From: Oscillatoria princeps RMCB-10
GTDB lineage: Bacteria; Cyanobacteriota; Cyanobacteriia; Cyanobacteriales; Oscillatoriaceae
NCBI GenBank assembly: GCA_019359235.1
Contig: JAHHHT010000003.1
Span: 124,001 to 188,000, forward strand
DNA: 64,000 nucleotides
Direction of reading: 5' to 3'
In this document: positions 26,691-35,610 of the stretch, one piece after another
Layout of the letters: every line of letters starts with the position of its first letter
Position numbering within the stretch: position 1 is the stretch's first letter
Made by a program: the position numbers and the translations under genes
Notes under the pieces: generated by a model
Database searches by the model: none
The model's input: only the letters and a program-made list of their open reading frames with translations
Told to the model about the DNA's origin: nothing

Positions 26691-26803
26691 TATAGCAGTA
26701 TGCACTTAGGTTAGGACATTAGATCAAGAGGGCAGGCGAGACGCCTGCCCTACGCCTTTTTCCCTAGGTCACTGATGTCCTAACCAATATGACTGCTGCT
26801 ATA
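26691..26803. mobile_element. 113-bp TATAGC-ended MITE that forms the 3' end of the putative immunity gene
   Basis: The left end TATAGCAGTATGCACTTAGG continues with TTAGGACAT. The right end, read on the complement, is TATAGCAGCAGTCATATTGG followed by TTAGGACAT. Inside is a GGCAGGCGAGACGCCTGCCC palindrome. Elements at 35071-35175 and 52842-52944 have the same TATAGC...GCTATA ends. TA at both ends fits insertion into TA targets, as with IS630/Tc1-type elements (inference). Confidence 0.75.
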
Positions 26804-27204
26804 TCATCCAGTAAGAAAGTGAGGTCTACGCCCTTCCAATCTTTGAGAAGTTCGCAAATCATTTCAGGGGTTTTAAAGTTACCCGTAAAAAACTTAAAAT
26901 CCTGAGTGTGAGGGTTGAGGAAAAAGGCCAAAATGCTGCAGTGGTCTTTGATCCCAAAACCGAGTTCGCAATCAACTCGCCAATTGTCGGCACTGGTTCC
27001 GTATTCATAAACTGCCTGAAAGGCTTCTTGGCTTTCGACCGCATGCGTCTGGAGCAAAAGCAGTAAATCTGCTGGAACCTCAGCGACTTGACAAAACAGC
27101 TCGATTGCCTGAAAGGTAAGATGGGTGGGTTTAGATTTGATGCCGGTGAGCGATTTGCAAATCTCTACCCCTTGCAGGAATTTAGTTTCGGATGATTGAT
27201 TCAT
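26764..27204 (-). CDS. putative immunity protein, 3' end replaced by a MITE
   Basis: I do not recognise the family. The 146-residue soluble protein begins MNQSSETKFLQGVEICKSL and has a compact alpha/beta look. Its ATG overlaps the stop of the upstream gene as ATGA, so the two are translationally coupled. An unknown small gene coupled to a C-terminal toxin-like fragment is the layout of polymorphic toxin immunity genes. The last 13 residues (DIAAVILVRTSVT) are encoded by the end of the TATAGC MITE, so the natural C-terminus has been lost or replaced. Function is inferred from position only. Confidence 0.6.
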   Translation of the reverse strand: MNQSSETKFLQGVEICKSLTGIKSKPTHLTFQAIELFCQVAEVPADLLLLLQTHAVESQEAFQAVYEYGTSADNWRVDCELGFGIKDHCSILAFFLNPHTQDFKFFTGNFKTPEMICELLKDWKGVDLTFLLDDIAAVILVRTSVT

Positions 27205-27827
27205 GGATTCTCCCGCATGATAAGGACAGACCAAGGGTATCTTTCTTGTGCCAATTGATGTGCGTCAGGTTGGTTCATTCCCTGATTAACTACAAGGTCA
27301 GACTCAAAAACCTCATGCCTTAACAAAACTTCGTCAATCTCAGTACCCTGCCCTGATGCCATTCTAGTCCATGCTTCTGCCATGCGGAGGTCGGGAGAGA
27401 ACTCGTAGCGAGAGACTCCGCTCCCGAAAGCATAGTCTTTGGCACGCTGAACGTCATCAGCACTTAATTGATAGGGACGGGCGATTGCGGGCACATCATC
27501 TGTGAGCTCCACAATTTGGTCGTAGGCTCTCATTGCCTCTTTGAGATACTTGCGTTCGTACTGATTGAGATGTGACCATCTTGTGCCGGTGGGAGGTGGC
27601 CCGCTTGGCTGGGTTGGGTTGGGTTCTGGGGTGTTAGACACACTGCTTGGCTCAAAGGTAGGATCGTGAAGTTTTCGCAGCTCGCGCCCTATCAATGATA
27701 TTGTTTGCTGTAAATTGATACTTGCCGGTTTAAAAGTCGGCAGAGCCGACCGAGATCGTTCCCAGGCAGTAGGGGCGGTGCCCCCGTGCCCGCCCCGGAA
27801 CGAGGAGAACGAGCACCGGTGGGGCAT
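27201..27827 (-). pseudogene. probable polymorphic toxin C-terminal fragment
   Basis: The frame gives up to 208 residues, but the first 35 are translated intergenic repeats (27770-27830) and no good start or ribosome-binding site is seen. The body from INLQQTISLIGRELRKLHDP onward, through a Pro/Thr-rich hinge (PEPNPTQPSGPPPTGTR), ends in a domain with LRMAEAWTRMASGQ, EIDEVLLRHEVFESDLVVNQ and AHQLAQERYPW. Conserved-looking His, Glu and AH residues resemble C-terminal domains of Rhs/polymorphic toxins as I remember them. The missing N-terminus suggests an orphan or decayed toxin tip. The coupled gene below would be its immunity partner. Confidence 0.5.
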
Positions 27828-27988
27828 TAGCCCAACTACAAACGAATTTCTCAGCCCCCTCTCCGCGTGCGGGGAGGGGGTTGGGGGTGGGGTTCATCAG
27901 CACCGGCATCTCCAGAGCACCCCAATGCGAAGTGTGACCGGCGTCTCGCCTGTGCCATCTCGCCTGTGCCATCTCGCCTGTGCTCTTA
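27828..27988. repeat. palindromic and tandem repeats
   Basis: A CCCCTCTCCGCGTGCGGGGAG element (about 27857-27880) with GGTTGGGGGTGGGGTT is followed by three head-to-tail GCCATCTCGCCTGT-like units (about 27940-27985). No gene is seen. Confidence 0.6.
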
Positions 27989-29020
27989 TCAACCCACCGG
28001 CACCGGCTCGGGTTTGAGGACTTCCGTGAGAATAGATGCCGGTGGCTGCCCGTGCGGCCAAGCGAAGGCGTGGCGGAAAGCCGCCTCCTGACAGGCTTGC
28101 AGCTGCCGGAAGTCTATAATGTCGTAAGTCAGCAAGTTCTCGTATTCAAACGGCAGCCGCACATTGTGCAGACCGGCATTATCCGTGCAGATTGCAATAT
28201 CCACCCCCGCCTCAAAACAGCGGTCAAACACTACCTGCAACTGCGTGATATCCTTGAGGGTGCCGGTTTTCAGGTAAGTCGTCGGGCAGACTTCCAGGCA
28301 CTGACGCCGCATGGCCAAATCGGGCAGCAGCTCCGGGTGCAGCAGGGGAATCTGAATCCCGTGCCCAATCCGCATCAGGTACGGCAGCAATTCCGGATAG
28401 CAGCCCGCCGGCGTCTCGTAGAGGTGGCCAGTTGTTTTCAGCCCCCGCGACAGGGCGTAGGCGTACAGCTGGACAAACTCATCCAGCCGCTCCGCATACT
28501 GGGCGTCGCCACCGGCCACATCCACCCCGCAGACATACTCAGGCATCTGGGCGGCTAAATCCACAATCGCCCGGTTGACTTCATAAGGCAGCCGCGAGTG
28601 CACGCACAGGATTTGGCTCGTGACAATGGGAGAGTCGCTCAACCGGCTCGCCTTGCCGACAATCTCCACAATATCAGCCATCAGGTCAATCCGCTCAGAC
28701 TGGCTGAGGTGGTGCGGCGTCCGCAGGTAGGGCGTGTAGCGCAGCTCCAAATACGCCAGATTTTCAAACGTGTACGCGCCCCGAATCAGCCGGTAGATGA
28801 AATAAGGCAGCGTTTCGGCAGTTTGAACCCCTTCCACCAAGGTGTGCAGTTGTAAATACTCATCCAGGGTGTTGCGGGGCTGGGTGTAAAACTGCTCGAA
28901 GGCAGGGTACTCAGGAAACCGATTAGCCAGCTCAGCATCGTGCCGGTGAAAATAGCGCCACAGGATGCGAGGCACGACCGAACCGCCCAGATGGCGGTGC
29001 AACTCAGCGTGTAAAGCCAC
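27989..29020 (-). CDS. adenosine deaminase-like amidohydrolase
   Basis: The 343-residue TIM-barrel protein has ELHRHLGGS (first metal His pair), GHLYETP, RIGHGIQIP and CTDNAGLHN, in the order of metal and active-site motifs in adenosine/AMP deaminases. Two positions differ from classical ADA: the HVHLDG Asp is Gly here, and the NTDDP motif reads CTDN. The catalytic Glu expected after the second His is present in HLYETP. It therefore belongs to a divergent subfamily and its substrate is not certain. The C-terminus ends in a Pro/Val tail next to repeats. Confidence 0.82.
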   Translation of the reverse strand: MALHAELHRHLGGSVVPRILWRYFHRHDAELANRFPEYPAFEQFYTQPRNTLDEYLQLHTLVEGVQTAETLPYFIYRLIRGAYTFENLAYLELRYTPYLRTPHHLSQSERIDLMADIVEIVGKASRLSDSPIVTSQILCVHSRLPYEVNRAIVDLAAQMPEYVCGVDVAGGDAQYAERLDEFVQLYAYALSRGLKTTGHLYETPAGCYPELLPYLMRIGHGIQIPLLHPELLPDLAMRRQCLEVCPTTYLKTGTLKDITQLQVVFDRCFEAGVDIAICTDNAGLHNVRLPFEYENLLTYDIIDFRQLQACQEAAFRHAFAWPHGQPPASILTEVLKPEPVPVG

Positions 29021-29084
29021 AGTAACCCTCTTTGATTGGCGAACGACAGCAGTCAGCGGTCAGCGGTCAGCGGTCGGCAGAATC

Positions 29085-29165
29085 CAGAAAGCCGAGAAAC
29101 CGGGTTTCTCAACCAGCAGTCTTGACAAGCAGCCCTCGCTCCCGGACGAGAAACCCGGTTTCTTT
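29085..29165. repeat. paired AGAAACCCGGTTTCT-type palindromes
   Basis: GAGAAACCGGGTTTCTC (about 29094-29110) and GAGAAACCCGGTTTCTTTC (about 29148-29166) are separated by about 40 bp. The same 15-bp palindrome recurs at 31622, 31676, 35106, 52680, 52880, 60001 and 62478. AGCGGTCAGCGGTCAGCGGTC precedes it as a short tandem repeat. Confidence 0.8.
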
Positions 29166-29300
29166 CACGGTTGTAAGTCCCGTGTCTGTGAACCTTCCGA
29201 TTTCTGAATTCTAACTCCTAACTGTTCATAAATCTTAACAAAAATTAATTTGACAGCCGTCACCCCAAGTGGGGATAATAATCGTTTGTGTAAACTCTAG

Positions 29301-30653
<1,353 letters not shown>

Positions 30654-30980
30654 AGCCGGTGGCTGCCTTGAAGAGGAAATAAGGCGGTGTCGAATGTTTG
30701 GAAAATCTCGCGGGCAGGCTAAAAAGCGACTGGAGAGAGCCTGCTAGCTGGGGCTGTTGAATATTCTTGAGAGCGAGTCGCTCTCGGCTGAATCTTAGCA
30801 GATTCCCCTGACAAACAAGAGCGTCAAAAGGCAACTTACCGGACGATCGTGTTGCGGCTCGATTGGCTCAAGTGTGTTGAAAACGAAAATTCTCAGCACC
30901 TGAGCGCCAGAGGAATTCTGGTGCCGGTCGGCAGCGAGATTTTTGATAAAATGTAACTGCTATAACGGAAAATTGACAAT
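30654..30980. other. gap between purA and rplY
   Basis: No gene is seen. An imperfect CGAGTCGCTCTCGGCTG hairpin lies at about 30770-30790. GATAAAATGTAACTGCTATAAC (30943-30964) could provide a -10 region for rplY. Confidence 0.45.
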
Positions 30981-31568
30981 ATGGAACTCACAGTTGAAGG
31001 TCAAAAACGGCCCGAGGGGAGCAAGCCGAACGCTCTCCGCCAGCAAGGGCAGATTCCTGCGGTTGTGTACGGTCACAGCGGGGCAGAATCAATCAATCTG
31101 ACAATTGCGGCCAAAACCGTCGAGCGCCTGCTCAAGGAAGGCAGCGTCAACAACACGCTCATCCAGCTCAACATCCCTGACATTAGCTGGAGCGGCAAAA
31201 CTCTGCTGCGGGAAGTCCAAACCCACCCCTGGAAAGGGTTTCCTTACCACCTCAGCTTTTTCGCCATCTCGGCTCAAGAAAGCGTAGAAGTTCAGGTGGC
31301 GCTGAATTTTGTGGGCGAGGCGGTTGGCGTCAAGCTAGAGGGCTGTATCTTAGACCCCGTGATGACGGAAGTGACGGTCAGATGCAAGCCCGACAGCATC
31401 CCCGAAAAAATTGACGTGAATGTTTCTGAGCTGCACCGGGGCGGTGCCGTGCACATCAGTGAGCTCGTTTTGCCGGAAGGAGTAGCAGCTCTCGCAGATC
31501 CGGGACAGGTGGTTGTCAATGTCGTCCTTCCTGCCGGTGAGGCTGGAGAGGGAGCCGCAACAGCCTGA
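30981..31568 (+). CDS. rplY: ribosomal protein bL25 (Ctc/long form)
   Basis: The 195-residue protein has the N-terminal 5S rRNA-binding L25 domain ([23 protein letters not shown]) and the C-terminal TL5/Ctc beta domain ([40 protein letters not shown]). This is the long form usual in cyanobacteria. It binds 5S rRNA in the large subunit. A strong terminator lies about 175 bp downstream, with a MITE inserted between. Confidence 0.95.
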   Translation: MELTVEGQKRPEGSKPNALRQQGQIPAVVYGHSGAESINLTIAAKTVERLLKEGSVNNTLIQLNIPDISWSGKTLLREVQTHPWKGFPYHLSFFAISAQESVEVQVALNFVGEAVGVKLEGCILDPVMTEVTVRCKPDSIPEKIDVNVSELHRGGAVHISELVLPEGVAALADPGQVVVNVVLPAGEAGEGAATA

Positions 31569-31590
31569 GATTGAGGGATTTGAGAGCCTG

Positions 31591-31732
31591 AGAGACTGTT
31601 TATAAAGAAAAGTAAAGGAGCCAGAAACCGGGTTTCTTATGGCTGTGGGCCATTACATATCTCTTGCCCCAGCAAAAGAAACCCGGTTTCTCACACCCTG
31701 GCGGTCTTAACAATTGTTTAGAAACAGTCTCT
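31591..31732. mobile_element. 142-bp MITE-like element with AGAGACTGTTT ends
   Basis: Perfect 11-bp inverted ends AGAGACTGTTT and AAACAGTCTCT enclose two inverted AGAAACCGGGTTTCT palindromes (31622-31637 and 31677-31692). The subterminal TTTATAAAGAAAAGTAAAG resembles the ends of the element at 14435-14584. It lies between the rplY stop and its terminator and has no coding capacity. Confidence 0.75.
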
Positions 31733-31742
31733 AAGTGAAAAT

Positions 31743-31775
31743 AGCCAGGGGATAGCCCCTGGCTGTTTGATTTTT
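31743..31775 (+). terminator. Rho-independent terminator of rplY
   Basis: AGCCAGGGG (31743-31751) and CCCCTGGCT (31756-31764) form a perfect 9-bp stem with an ATAG tetraloop, followed by GTTTGATTTTT. Confidence 0.9.
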
Positions 31776-31783
31776 AAATGAGG

Positions 31784-31892
31784 CACAGAAGAGGGCGAAG
31801 CATGAGCGGTTTGAAATTTCGGTTAGGCTACCTAGATCCTGACGCTCATGCTTCGCCCCTACAAGCGATCTTATGTAGGGGCGAAGCATGAA
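31784..31892. repeat. GGGGCGAAGCATGA palindromic repeats
   Basis: GGGCGAAGCATGAGCG (about 31793), CGCTCATGCTTCGCCCCTAC (about 31841-31861) and TAGGGGCGAAGCATGAACGCG (31877-31897) form inverted copies. Related sequences are translated in frame inside the AAA-WD40 gene. The remainder up to 32024 shows no gene. Confidence 0.75.
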
Positions 31893-32024
31893 CGCGACTA
31901 TTTTTGCTACGGCGTCAAGGTTTATCTTCGCTCATGCAACGCCGAGTCCCTGATGCCACCCACACATACAGATCGCAGAACCCACCCTACTGTTTACAAA
32001 AGTGCGATGCTTCGATTTGATTTT

Positions 32025-33044
32025 TTAATAGCTGGCAATCACTTCCTCAAGCCGGTGGGCGTAAGATTCCTCCAGACGCGGACCGTGAACCCCCACCACG
32101 CGAGAAGCCAGGAAATTGCCCCAGCGGGCGGCTTGTTTGGCGCTCAAACCGTGGGTGAGTCCGTAAAGCACCCCACCGGCAAAGGCATCTCCCGCGCCAA
32201 CCGTATCGAGAGGCTGCACGGGAAATCCAGGCACTTCGGCGATTTGTTTGTTTTCCACCACCAGACAGCCTTTCGCGCCGGCGGTGATAAAAGCCAGATT
32301 CACTAGATCGCCCAATTTGCGAGCGCATTCTTGCAGGGATTCTTCCTCGCAAAACCGGCGCACCTCATCGGCATTGCAGAAAACCACATCGCAATATTCC
32401 GAAACAGCACTGTGGAAATCGCCGGCAAACCGATCCACCAGGAAGTTGTCAGAAAAGGTCAAGCAAACATTCACTCCGTTGCGCTTCGACAGCTCCATCG
32501 TTTCGATGCAAGCCTTTCGGGGTTCGGGCGCGTCCCAGAGGTAGCCCTCCACATAGCTGTATTTGCACCGGCTGAGCCGGTCGGTATCAATATCCGTGGC
32601 TGCTAGGGTTGTGGAAACTCCCAGATGGGTGCACATGGTTCGCTCCGCATCCGGAGTGGTCAGCACCAAACAGGTGCCGGTGGGCCCGCCGGTTTCCGGT
32701 GCGGGGTGCACGTCAAAGTGAATGCCGGCTTGCAGCATGTCTTGCCGGTAAAATTCACCGTTCGTATCCCTGGCAACTTTACCAGAATAAAAGCCGTTCC
32801 CGCCACTCTGCGCTAGGGCTATCATGGTATTAGCTGCTGAACCCCCCGAACGCAGTTGCACCGGCGTGTGCTCCAGAGTGACCAAAAGTCCGCCCTGCTT
32901 CTCTGCGTCCATCAGGGTCATGGAACCCCGATTCAGGGCGTGCTCGCGCACAAAATCGTCTTCGACAAATGCTAGTATGTCTACTAGGGCGTTGCCGACT
33001 CCAAATACATCGACGGGTCTGGGATGTTTGAGCTTGTCTGTCAT
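32025..33044 (-). CDS. PfkB-family carbohydrate/adenosine kinase
   Basis: The 339-residue protein has the two PfkB signatures: QLRSGGSAANTMIALAQSGG near residues 62-81 and the C-terminal catalytic DTVGAGDAFAGGVLYG with the base Asp. The N-terminus VDVFGVGNALVDILAFVEDDF is typical of the adenosine kinase-like branch found in cyanobacteria and plants. I chose the ATG at 33044 (MTDKLKHPRPVDVFG) because the 19 residues before it are repeat-derived. Substrate (adenosine or a sugar) is not certain. It stands alone on the minus strand. Confidence 0.87.
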   Translation of the reverse strand: MTDKLKHPRPVDVFGVGNALVDILAFVEDDFVREHALNRGSMTLMDAEKQGGLLVTLEHTPVQLRSGGSAANTMIALAQSGGNGFYSGKVARDTNGEFYRQDMLQAGIHFDVHPAPETGGPTGTCLVLTTPDAERTMCTHLGVSTTLAATDIDTDRLSRCKYSYVEGYLWDAPEPRKACIETMELSKRNGVNVCLTFSDNFLVDRFAGDFHSAVSEYCDVVFCNADEVRRFCEEESLQECARKLGDLVNLAFITAGAKGCLVVENKQIAEVPGFPVQPLDTVGAGDAFAGGVLYGLTHGLSAKQAARWGNFLASRVVGVHGPRLEESYAHRLEEVIASY

Positions 33045-33348
33045 AAGGGTTTTGGTTTTAGGATAATTATATAATGAACCGCCAAGACGCCATAGACGCA
33101 ACCGCGGCTTCCCGCAGGGTAGAGCGCCAAGAAGAGAGCGCTAAGAAGAGAGTCTGGCGAGGGCGGGCCGGTCTGGAGGTGAGTGAGAGTTTAAGTTTTG
33201 TAAGTTTTAGGGGTCATGGGGGTTTAGGTTTGAGTCTAATTATATAGTGAACCGCCCCCGTGAAGGAGCGCCAAGAAGAGATCGGGGTGAGGGCGGGCCC
33301 GTCTGGAGGTGAGTGAGAGTTTAAGTTTTGTAAGGTTGAGGGTTTTTT
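33045..33348. repeat. imperfect tandem duplication
   Basis: ATAATTATATAATGAACCGCC (about 33063) and CTAATTATATAGTGAACCGCC (about 33237) begin two copies. Both contain GCGCCAAGAAGAGA, GGGCGGGCC and GTCTGGAGGTGAGTGAGAGT followed by TTAAGTTTTGTAAG (ending 33206 and 33334). The second copy is shorter and directly precedes the start of the next gene, for which it may supply the leader. Confidence 0.8.
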
Positions 33349-34881
33349 ATGGCGGAAACTTGTCTGCCTCGTTTAATTGAGCGGATGTTGCAGCCGGGGT
33401 TCTATCCGCATCAGGTGCGGGTGCCGGTTGAGCTGATTCAGACTCACATTTCTTTTGTGCTGCTGACGGGGGATTATGTTTATAAGGTGAAGAAGCCGGT
33501 GAATTTGGGGTTTCTGGATTACTCGACGCTGGGGAAGCGGCAGTATTTTTGCGAGCGAGAGTTGCAGATGAATCGGCTTGGCGCACCGGGGTTATACTTG
33601 GAGGTTGTGCCGCTGACGCGGGCGGGGGACGGATTCGGGCTGGGAGGGGAGGGGGAGCCGGTGGAATATGCGGTGAAAATGCGCCAGTTTCCCCAGGATT
33701 CTCTGTTTGTTAATATGTTGGAGGGGGGAGGGTTAACGGAGAAGCATCTGGAGGAACTGGGGCGGGTTGTGGCGAAATTCCACACGGACGCGCCGGTGAG
33801 TGAGTGGATTCTCTCGTTTGGCGAAGTCTCCCAGATTCGGAAAACTGTGGAGCAAAACTACGAGCTGAGCAAGAAATATATCGGCGGTCCGCAGACGGGG
33901 GAGCAGTTCGAGGAGACAAAGCGATACACGGATAAGTTATTTGCGGAGCGGCGCGAGGTGTTATTAAGCAGAATAGAAAATCAGAGAATTCGGGAGTGCC
34001 ACGGAGATTTGCACCTGAGTAATATAGCTTTGTGGGAAGACGAAATCCTGCTGTTTGACTGCATTGAATTCAATGAATATTTTCGCTTTGTTGATGTCAT
34101 GTACGATGTCGGCTTTACGGTGATGGATTTGCAGGGGCGGGGGCGCGGAGATTTGGCAAATGCTTTTTTGAACACCTATATTGAGTGCACCGGCGACTGG
34201 GAGGGGTTGCAAGTGCTGCCTCTGTATTTAACTAGGCAAGCTTATGTGAGGGCGAAGGTGAGTTCTTTGCTGCTGGACGATGCGGGTGTCTCTGCGGAAG
34301 ATAAGGAGAAGGCGCACCAAACAGCGGCTCACTATTACCGGCTGGCTTGGCAGTACACTCAGCCGCGCACTGGAGAGCTGATTTTGATGTCGGGTTTGTC
34401 GGGTTCGGGCAAAAGTACGGTGGCGAGAAAGTTGGCGAGACGGCTGGGGGCGATTCACATTCGCTCGGATGCGGTGCGCAAGCATTTGGCTGGGATTCCC
34501 CTGAATCAGCGGGGTGGGGAGGATATCTATACGTCTGAGATGACTCAGAAGACTTATCACCGGCTGCTACAATTGGGAGTTATGCTAGCAGCTGAAGGCT
34601 GGCCGGTGATTCTGGATGCGAAATACGACCGGCAGGCGTTGCGGCGGGATGCGATTGCGATCGCTGAGGGGAGGCATCTGCCTTTACAAATTCTCCACTG
34701 CACTGCGCCGGTGGAAGTGTTGCGCGACCGGCTGCACCGGCGCACGGGGGACATTGCTGACGCCACCGCTGACTTGCTCGCAGCGCAGCAAGCCGGTGCT
34801 GAACCTTTCACAGAGGCTGAACAAGTTTATGTGAGAACTCTAGACACTGCGCAAGACATTGAAGCACAATTAGACCTGTAG
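33349..34881 (+). CDS. APH-like kinase fused to a P-loop kinase
   Basis: The 510-residue protein joins two domains. The N-terminal 330 residues resemble aminoglycoside phosphotransferase folds: VYKVKKPVNLGFLDYST, then the catalytic loop CHGDLHLSNIALWEDEILLFDCIEFN. From residue 345 comes a P-loop kinase with ILMSGLSGSGKSTVARKLA and HIRSDAVRKHLAG, ending in a sugar or nucleotide kinase-like lid. The same fusion is widespread in bacteria (COG2187 plus COG0645 as I remember it) and lacks a known substrate. It is unlikely to be a resistance enzyme. The ATG follows a GGTTGAGGGTTTTTT leader without a strong Shine-Dalgarno. Confidence 0.88.
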   Translation: MAETCLPRLIERMLQPGFYPHQVRVPVELIQTHISFVLLTGDYVYKVKKPVNLGFLDYSTLGKRQYFCERELQMNRLGAPGLYLEVVPLTRAGDGFGLGGEGEPVEYAVKMRQFPQDSLFVNMLEGGGLTEKHLEELGRVVAKFHTDAPVSEWILSFGEVSQIRKTVEQNYELSKKYIGGPQTGEQFEETKRYTDKLFAERREVLLSRIENQRIRECHGDLHLSNIALWEDEILLFDCIEFNEYFRFVDVMYDVGFTVMDLQGRGRGDLANAFLNTYIECTGDWEGLQVLPLYLTRQAYVRAKVSSLLLDDAGVSAEDKEKAHQTAAHYYRLAWQYTQPRTGELILMSGLSGSGKSTVARKLARRLGAIHIRSDAVRKHLAGIPLNQRGGEDIYTSEMTQKTYHRLLQLGVMLAAEGWPVILDAKYDRQALRRDAIAIAEGRHLPLQILHCTAPVEVLRDRLHRRTGDIADATADLLAAQQAGAEPFTEAEQVYVRTLDTAQDIEAQLDL

Positions 34882-35070
34882 GTTGCGTTCCGCCGCACCC
34901 CCGCACTCCCCGCCAGCAGGCTGCGCCCCCAGGGGGAGCGCACCGCCATCCCACAAGTAGGGTAGGTTCCGCCGCACCCCCGCACTCCCTGCCAGCAGGC
35001 TGCGCCCCAGGCGGAACGCACCGCCATCCTGTGCGAAACATTAAAGGACAGGCAAGATGCCTCTCCTACA
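34882..35070. repeat. 78-bp tandem duplication with GTTCCGCCGCACCCCCGC units
   Basis: TTCCGCCGCACCCCCGCACT starts at 34889 and again at 34967. Both copies continue GCCAGCAGGCTGCGCCCC and end GCGCACCGCCATCC / CGCACCGCCATCC. The sequence is related to the GTGCGTTCC...GGAACGCACC palindrome family. No gene is seen in 34882-35250. Confidence 0.85.
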
Positions 35071-35175
35071 TATAGCGAGTCTAAATCATTCGTGTAAATT
35101 TCAGAACCCCGGTTTCTTTAAGAAACCGGGGTTCTGGGCCCCCAGCGGTTGCGCAAATCATTTAGAACTGCTATA
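35071..35175. mobile_element. 105-bp TATAGC-ended MITE
   Basis: It begins TATAGCGAGTCTAAATCATT and its complement begins TATAGCAGTTCTAAATGATT, nearly perfect 20-bp inverted ends. The centre is an AGAACCCCGGTTTCTT / AAGAAACCGGGGTTCT palindrome. A similar element in the opposite orientation is at 52842-52944. Confidence 0.8.
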
Positions 35176-35250
35176 TAAAGTATATTCGTAGGGCAGGCGT
35201 CGCGCCTGCCAATTTGGCTATTGCGATAACAATTATTCCAGGGAAAGTTT

Positions 35251-35610
35251 ATGGAAAATAAGGATAGCGCGGAGCAAAAATCCTCCGGATTCTCCAGGGG
35301 GTTTTCGGCTGGGATGAAAATTGGGCCAGGTTTTACACTCTGCTTTTTGCTCCTCGGCTATCCCATCGAGTGGAGTGCCTGCTATGGGCTGCTCGGAGGC
35401 TTAGCCGGCGGTTTGGTGATGGCGTGGTGGCAATCTGGATCTTTGGACGAGCCTGTGGATGAAATAGTCCCGATGACTCTCACGAATCGGCCTAAGGTGC
35501 GTTTCCAAACTCGTTTAAAGCAGCGGCTGGAGCGTGCGGAAGAGCGGCAGCGTCGCTGGAGTTTCGGCAGAGGGACTGTGGGGCGATTGTTGAGCAAAAA
35601 CCGCAGTTAA
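35251..35610 (+). CDS. small hypothetical membrane protein
   Basis: The 119-residue protein has a polar N-terminus, two closely spaced hydrophobic helices (GFTLCFLLLGYPIEWSACYG and LLGGLAGGLVMAWWQ) and a basic Arg-rich C-terminal tail (RLKQRLERAEERQRRWSFGRG). I recognise no family. The start is a good ATG 8 bases after GGGAAAG. The tail could contact nucleic acid or phospholipid. It is isolated between a MITE and an 836-bp empty region. Confidence 0.65.
   Translation: MENKDSAEQKSSGFSRGFSAGMKIGPGFTLCFLLLGYPIEWSACYGLLGGLAGGLVMAWWQSGSLDEPVDEIVPMTLTNRPKVRFQTRLKQRLERAEERQRRWSFGRGTVGRLLSKNRS

Noticed and set aside
33349-34881. Aminoglycoside resistance gene
   Set aside because: The APH-like domain is fused to a P-loop kinase in a widespread housekeeping-type family. 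Nothing indicates a resistance cassette.
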